A model generated the notes under the pieces. That model did no database searches. It was not told where the DNA came from and worked only from the letters and a program-made list of their open reading frames with translations. Made by a program: the position numbers and the translations under genes. This document shows positions 61,201 through 64,000 of a stretch of 64,000 nucleotides of DNA, one piece after another; position 1 is the stretch's first letter, and each line of letters begins with the position of its first letter. This DNA comes from Sclerurus mexicanus (Eukaryota; Chordata; Aves; Passeriformes; Furnariidae), in the NCBI GenBank assembly GCA_013396755.1, contig VWZF01006906.1:191709-255708 (forward strand), written 5' to 3'.

Positions 61201-64000
61201 GGCAATCTAGGAAAACAGAAGTGGTGTGCTGCAGTTTCTGAGGCAATGGTAACATTTCAGTCTTGCCAGAAATGCAAGTGAATAGGCAGACCTAAGACAA
61301 AACTTTAGCAGAGCTTCTTGGAATAGTAAGTGCAGCTGCAACTTGGGTTTTTAGAAGTGTAACTGGTTTTCAGTGGCTAAAATTAGCTTTCAGTCATGTA
61401 AATCTTTGTATGGTACTTCTCGGTGACAATCAGCAATGGATTCCTTTAACCCTTTCCCATATAGGGCAGTACTTTTTATTCCATGAATATTTCCATGTCA
61501 CTTAATGGAGTGGCTTAAGAGCTAGTGAAAGGATGCCAGAATCCAGGCAATTATGAAAAAATGACATGGAATTGGAGAACACCATTGTTAAGCATCAGAC
61601 TTCTAGGTGATGCTTGTCTGTAGAAGTTCCCTGAGAAAGGAAAAGAGAATTTCATTCATTCCTCTAGAGATTCCCACTTAAGGTATCTGAAGTTTTTAGT
61701 TTTGTTTGGTTTTAGTCCAAATATGTTCATGGCAGAAATTCTAACTACACTAAATACACTGTATGTTCCACCTCCACCTGAGTTTTCCAGGAGAACATTA
61801 GAAGGGTTAACAGGGAGCAGAGCTTGTGAGCTGGACAGTCTGACTGTCAGGGTTTCCAAAGGATGCTCCTAATCAGGTCTGTTTCCCCCAGGTGTTTGGT
61901 TTGACCAATCATGAACTTTTGGGAAAGGTGTTTTATCAGAATTTTTGCAGCAAAGCCACTGAACTGTTTCATAGCTCTGGCAGCAAGAAGCATTACTGTG
62001 TGATTTGCAGTGTATCCTGGGTCACATCAACCACATCCCCTGTTCATTGCAGGTGACCAGTCCAGTGGTTAAGTCAGGGATCAAGCGCTGTCCTCTTAAA
62101 CCAGGATTTTGTTAATACTTGTATTAATCAAGATATGGGCTATAGCACAAAATTCACCCGCAGATCAGTGAAACGTTATCTTCATGTAGATGAAACTATT
62201 AAAGGCCCACTTTGAGGGCTGGGTGTACAATCACTGTAATCTGCAGGTGGTCTTTGGGCTGCACTTACAGAACAATTGCTTTAAACTATGCGATAAATGG
62301 TTTTGAACTGCACACACATTCAGGGTTCTGTAGAATTCAGCATCTGTTTTTAGGCAAGCTGGTTTTGAAATAAGTACAATTTCCACTATGCTTACACAGA
62401 AGTGTAGTATATTTTACAGAAAGAAATTTTAGCTTGACAGCTGCAAGGTAATTCAGCCAGTGTATATTAGCTTGTAAAACACAGTTCTGTTTCTAAAAAT
62501 TATATGATGCACTTCTTTCTAAGTAGGCATAGTTTTTTAACAGATGTTCCATTTATATTCTTAATGAGGTTATATACATAGTCTTAGCGTTAACATTAAT
62601 CATTCACAATCAGTAAGATAGTTTTTCTGCACAGTGTTCTTCAGGGACGAAAATAATTCCTAGCTAGTGTTTGAACATTGGGGAGAAAATTCCCACTTTT
62701 TATTGTGTTACTGTCTTGCAGTGTTGCACTAAGTGGGCTTCAATGTTTTCGTGTATTGAGCCCTAAGGCTGGGGGTTGTGCAGCAGTCTATGAATGTACA
62801 TGACTCACTACATGGCCCTCCTCGTGGAGGCTGCCTGAGCAGATGGGTGAGACCCCAGACAAATGGGTGAGGAGGAAGCAGGGAAGCTTGTGGTGCTCCC
62901 TGTCTGTCCTCTTTTTCTGGAGCTACCAGAGGTGAGCTCGGAGAGTTTTGGCATTCCCATGGCTGTCACTTTTCAGGTAGCGTGGAATCTCATGTCCCTA
63001 AATCCATGTCCCCTCAACGACCACAATTCATCTGATCTGACTGGCTGTGTGCCTGTATCTCTTGGTTAAGGTCCAAAATAATTTGTTTATTTTGATTTAT
63101 AGACAGACTACAAAAGTCATGGTGATTATTGTACACTCCAGTAAAAGCTTCCAGCCTGCTACCTCTTTTCCAACATTTTCCTGAGCAACATGGATAAACT
63201 GATGAAAATGACAGACAATTGTATTATTTCAGACAGTATCTCTTCCAGCACAGACTTTCCTAGGCACTCATTATTAGATATTAAAGAAATCCATAAAATG
63301 TAAGAGTGGGATTGAGAATAATCTTTTGCCTTTCCTTCAACTAATGGTGAAGGAATCAGTCTATCTCCAAGATTAAATGGGAAGAGCACAAACTGTCAAA
63401 CATTAAGCAAAATAGTATGACTATATAGTATCCACTGAAGACCACAACAAACTTGGTATCAAAACAGTGGGGAAGTGTTGCATTTTGTCTGCAATTTCTC
63501 TTTTCCTTTTGAGGAAGAAAAATTACTTGAATTCTCAAGACTTAACTACTTTCTCAGAAAACCCCTATATTAATTTACTCATGAAAGCTGCTCTGTACCA
63601 GGTGTTCTTCCTGCATGCTCCCAAAGAAACCTGTGGCATGGGAAGATCCCCAGAACTTACTCAATCATTCTCTCAGCCAGGGTTTGCACTAGAAAGACTT
63701 TTTGTTTCAGCCTAATACTCTGTTTCCCAGTCACAACACTAATTGCCAGGAAAGGAGCTGTTCAGAGGAAAGATGAACCTATTGGGACATTTTTTATTTT
63801 ATCTGTTGTAGATTATGAGGCTTTTGGGACAATCTGCCACAGTCAACAGTCAAAAAGTACAGCTGGGGAAAGAACACTCGCACTTGGCTTGACATTTTGC
63901 CGTGCTCGATGTTTAGTCCTAGTTTACAGGAGTTGTAATACTGTAATAAGCTTTAAAAATACATTCTATTCCTAAAAAGAGCTTTTCTGTTTAAAATGGT

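Larger units (their letters stand above)
47897..64000 (+). other. CPQ: CPQ intron 3 (continues past the window)
   Basis: Everything after exon 3 appears to be intronic. I looked for the next CPQ exon (encoding a segment like HTGIQEY...VPKIPTACIT) and did not find it, so the intron exceeds 16 kb; CPQ introns are very long in other vertebrates. Besides the LTR, the CR1 and the simple repeats listed, I recognise no gene. Open frames on both strands around 60849-61255 have no known homology. Confidence 0.75.

Noticed and set aside
47897..64000. Search for the next CPQ exon
   Set aside because: No segment encoding the expected continuation (Ser-Pro-His-Thr-Gly and the conserved VPKIPTA-like block) was seen, so none is annotated.

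Overview
The window is nuclear DNA from a vertebrate, almost certainly a bird. It is AT-rich and sparsely genic, with split genes whose introns run to more than 10 kb. It is littered with 5'-truncated CR1 LINEs that have the avian type of 3' end, and it carries solo LTRs of an avian ERVL-like family. I see no rRNA, tRNA, CRISPR or prokaryotic features. I cannot name the species from the sequence alone.

Layout. Positions 1-7.66 kb hold the 3' half of syndecan-2 (SDC2) on the + strand: part of intron 2, coding exons 3, 4 and 5, and a 3' UTR of about 2 kb with several candidate poly(A) signals. Positions 7.66-17.6 kb are intergenic and mostly featureless. Positions 17.6-19.3 kb hold a GC/CpG-rich island, broken by a 72-base N gap and containing a roughly 55-bp minisatellite; two CR1 copies in opposite orientation flank it. 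By position and composition the island is the best candidate for the CPQ promoter and non-coding exon 1. Positions 19.3-36.6 kb would then be CPQ intron 1, holding CR1 copies and a minus-strand solo LTR. The first coding exon of carboxypeptidase Q (CPQ, formerly PGCP) is at 36571-37027, the next is at 47689-47896, and the rest of the window is the following CPQ intron. No later CPQ exon was recognised, so the gene runs off the right edge.

SDC2 and CPQ lie on the same strand in the order SDC2 then CPQ, as they do on human 8q22. SDC2 is a heparan-sulfate proteoglycan co-receptor of the plasma membrane, and CPQ is a secreted/lysosomal M28-family metallo-dipeptidase. Nothing suggests a functional link beyond old synteny.

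The most testable observations are four. Two closely related LTRs in inverted orientation bracket CPQ coding exons 2-3, which could favour circular RNA or RNA editing. The minisatellite repeats a splice-donor-like motif beside the likely CPQ promoter. The SDC2 cytoplasmic tail has cysteine where most vertebrate SDC2 proteins have serine. An unassigned, decayed coding-like stretch lies in SDC2 intron 2.
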